Positions 63,383 through 64,000 of a DNA stretch of 64,000 nt are shown here, piece by piece. Source of the stretch: an uncultured Desulfobulbaceae bacterium (GTDB lineage: Bacteria; Desulfobacterota; Desulfobulbia; Desulfobulbales; Desulfobulbaceae); assembly GCA_947259225.1 (NCBI GenBank), contig CAMYLK010000005.1, positions 91,486-155,485 on the forward strand. The letters are read 5' to 3'. The notes under the pieces were generated by a model that ran no database searches, was not told the DNA's origin, and was given only the letters and a program-made list of their open reading frames with translations. How positions within the stretch are numbered: the first letter of the stretch is position 1; the number at the start of each line of letters is the position of its first letter. The position numbers and the translations under genes are program-made.

Positions 63383-64000
63383 CTAGCCCAGAATTCGGAC
63401 AAGGAAAAGGCTTAAGATTGGGAAATAGGTGATAATGAGAAGGGTTGCACCGAGGAGGGCGAGAAAGGGTAAAGTAGCACTGTAGAGTTGAATTACCGGG
63501 CGTTCAAATCTGTAGCTGGCCAGAAAGAGATTTAGACCTACAGGCGGTGTGCAATAGCCGATTTGCAGATTGGTCAGAAAGATTATGCCTAAATGAACCA
63601 GGTTTACCCCATAGGCCTCAGCAATCGGTACTATGAGGGGGACTACCAGAACCAGGGCAGAAAAAATATCCAGCATGGTCCCGACTATCAGCAGAAACAC
63701 ATTGAGCAGCAGGAGGAAGGTGTACTTGCTGGATATATACTGCCTGATAAACTCAAAAAGGCGCATGGGCACTTCCTGGTCTATCAGATAGTTGGTTGAT
63801 GCCATTGATGCCCCCAGGATGATCATGATCCCGCCAAAAAGCATCATGGATTTGACCATGATGCCCGGCAGATGTTTTAGCTTTATGTCCCGGTAGATCA
63901 GAAATTCAACCACAAATACATACAGTGCAGTGACGGCTGCAGCCTCGCCAACCACAAGAAATCCGCCGTAAATCCCTCCCAGGATAATAAACGGCAGGGG
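63383..64000 (-). CDS. dctM: TRAP transporter large permease, C-terminal part (cut by window end)
   Basis: The reading frame is open to the end of the window (206 codons seen including the stop). The visible part contains LPFIILGGIYGGFLVVGEAAAV, followed by about five membrane helices with GTMLDIFSALVLVVPLIVPI and IGYCTPPVGLNLFLAS, which are typical for DctM/SiaM. This subunit moves organic acids with sodium. The small permease and the binding protein should lie to the right. The gene is convergent with the FAD oxidase. Confidence 0.9.
   Translation of the reverse strand, partial: PLPFIILGGIYGGFLVVGEAAAVTALYVFVVEFLIYRDIKLKHLPGIMVKSMMLFGGIMIILGASMASTNYLIDQEVPMRLFEFIRQYISSKYTFLLLLNVFLLIVGTMLDIFSALVLVVPLIVPIAEAYGVNLVHLGIIFLTNLQIGYCTPPVGLNLFLASYRFERPVIQLYSATLPFLALLGATLLIITYFPILSLFLVRILG

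Overview
The window looks like a piece of chromosome from an anaerobic or microaerophilic member of the Desulfobacterota (old Deltaproteobacteria), probably near the Desulfobulbales. Evidence: GEMM-type c-di-GMP riboswitches, a likely UGA-encoded selenoprotein, hybrid histidine kinases paired with periplasmic binding proteins, NosL-type and rubredoxin-type proteins, and a TRAP transporter. The species cannot be named from the sequence alone. I saw no tRNA, rRNA, CRISPR array or intact insertion sequence.

Layout. 1-3.8 kb: end of the F1Fo ATP synthase operon (atpA partial, atpG, atpD, atpC, terminator). 4-11.2 kb: a GltD-like flavoprotein, an AMIN/amidase cell-wall hydrolase, and a tightly overlapping mutS / HIT / metallophosphoesterase operon. 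11.4-14.3 kb: efp-epmA (EF-P and its lysyl-modifying enzyme), followed by a single-ORF fusion of endonuclease III with exonuclease III. 14.4-18.4 kb: a two-component system, a four-fold 11-bp-phased operator, a methionine-rich lipoprotein, a putative MsrA-like selenoprotein with an in-frame UGA, and an exported MsrAB. I read this as one envelope methionine-oxidation defence module; it is the most interesting part of the window. 18.5-29 kb: recombinase remnant, PilZ protein, cNMP-binding protein, prfC, glutamate dehydrogenase, a deleted SPFH-type pseudogene, flavodoxin, YceI, MarR, a QueG-like/macro-domain gene pair and an SrkA-type kinase.

29-44 kb: signalling-rich accessory region. Two hybrid kinases carry nearly identical sensor halves but different transmitters. 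Each lies near a periplasmic binding protein, and a decayed copy of the first binding protein sits upstream of the second kinase. Further on are an RRM protein, a MORN lipoprotein, a double rhodanese without catalytic Cys, an NtrC-type regulator, and a Ser/Thr kinase plus PP2C phosphatase that share the same seven-cysteine N-terminal module.

44-59 kb: DEAD-box helicase, ABC-F ATPase, CBS protein, two radical SAM proteins flanking an HI0933-like flavoprotein, tatA, a Cys-less AhpD-like protein, a cation diffusion facilitator with a frameshifted thioesterase, two YbjQ proteins with an M48 protease, a second MORN protein, and a membrane rubredoxin. 59-64 kb: two genes (tandem NosL-domain protein; FAD-linked oxidase), each preceded by a CCACATNGTGG palindrome and a c-di-GMP-I riboswitch with its own terminator. 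A candidate small RNA with promoter, closing stem, anti-Shine-Dalgarno stretch and terminator lies between them. The window ends inside a TRAP permease gene.

Themes: c-di-GMP control (two riboswitches, PilZ), oxidative or envelope stress repair (Msr module, BER fusion), and modular re-use of sensor domains. Function assignments come from motif recognition by eye; no database search was run.
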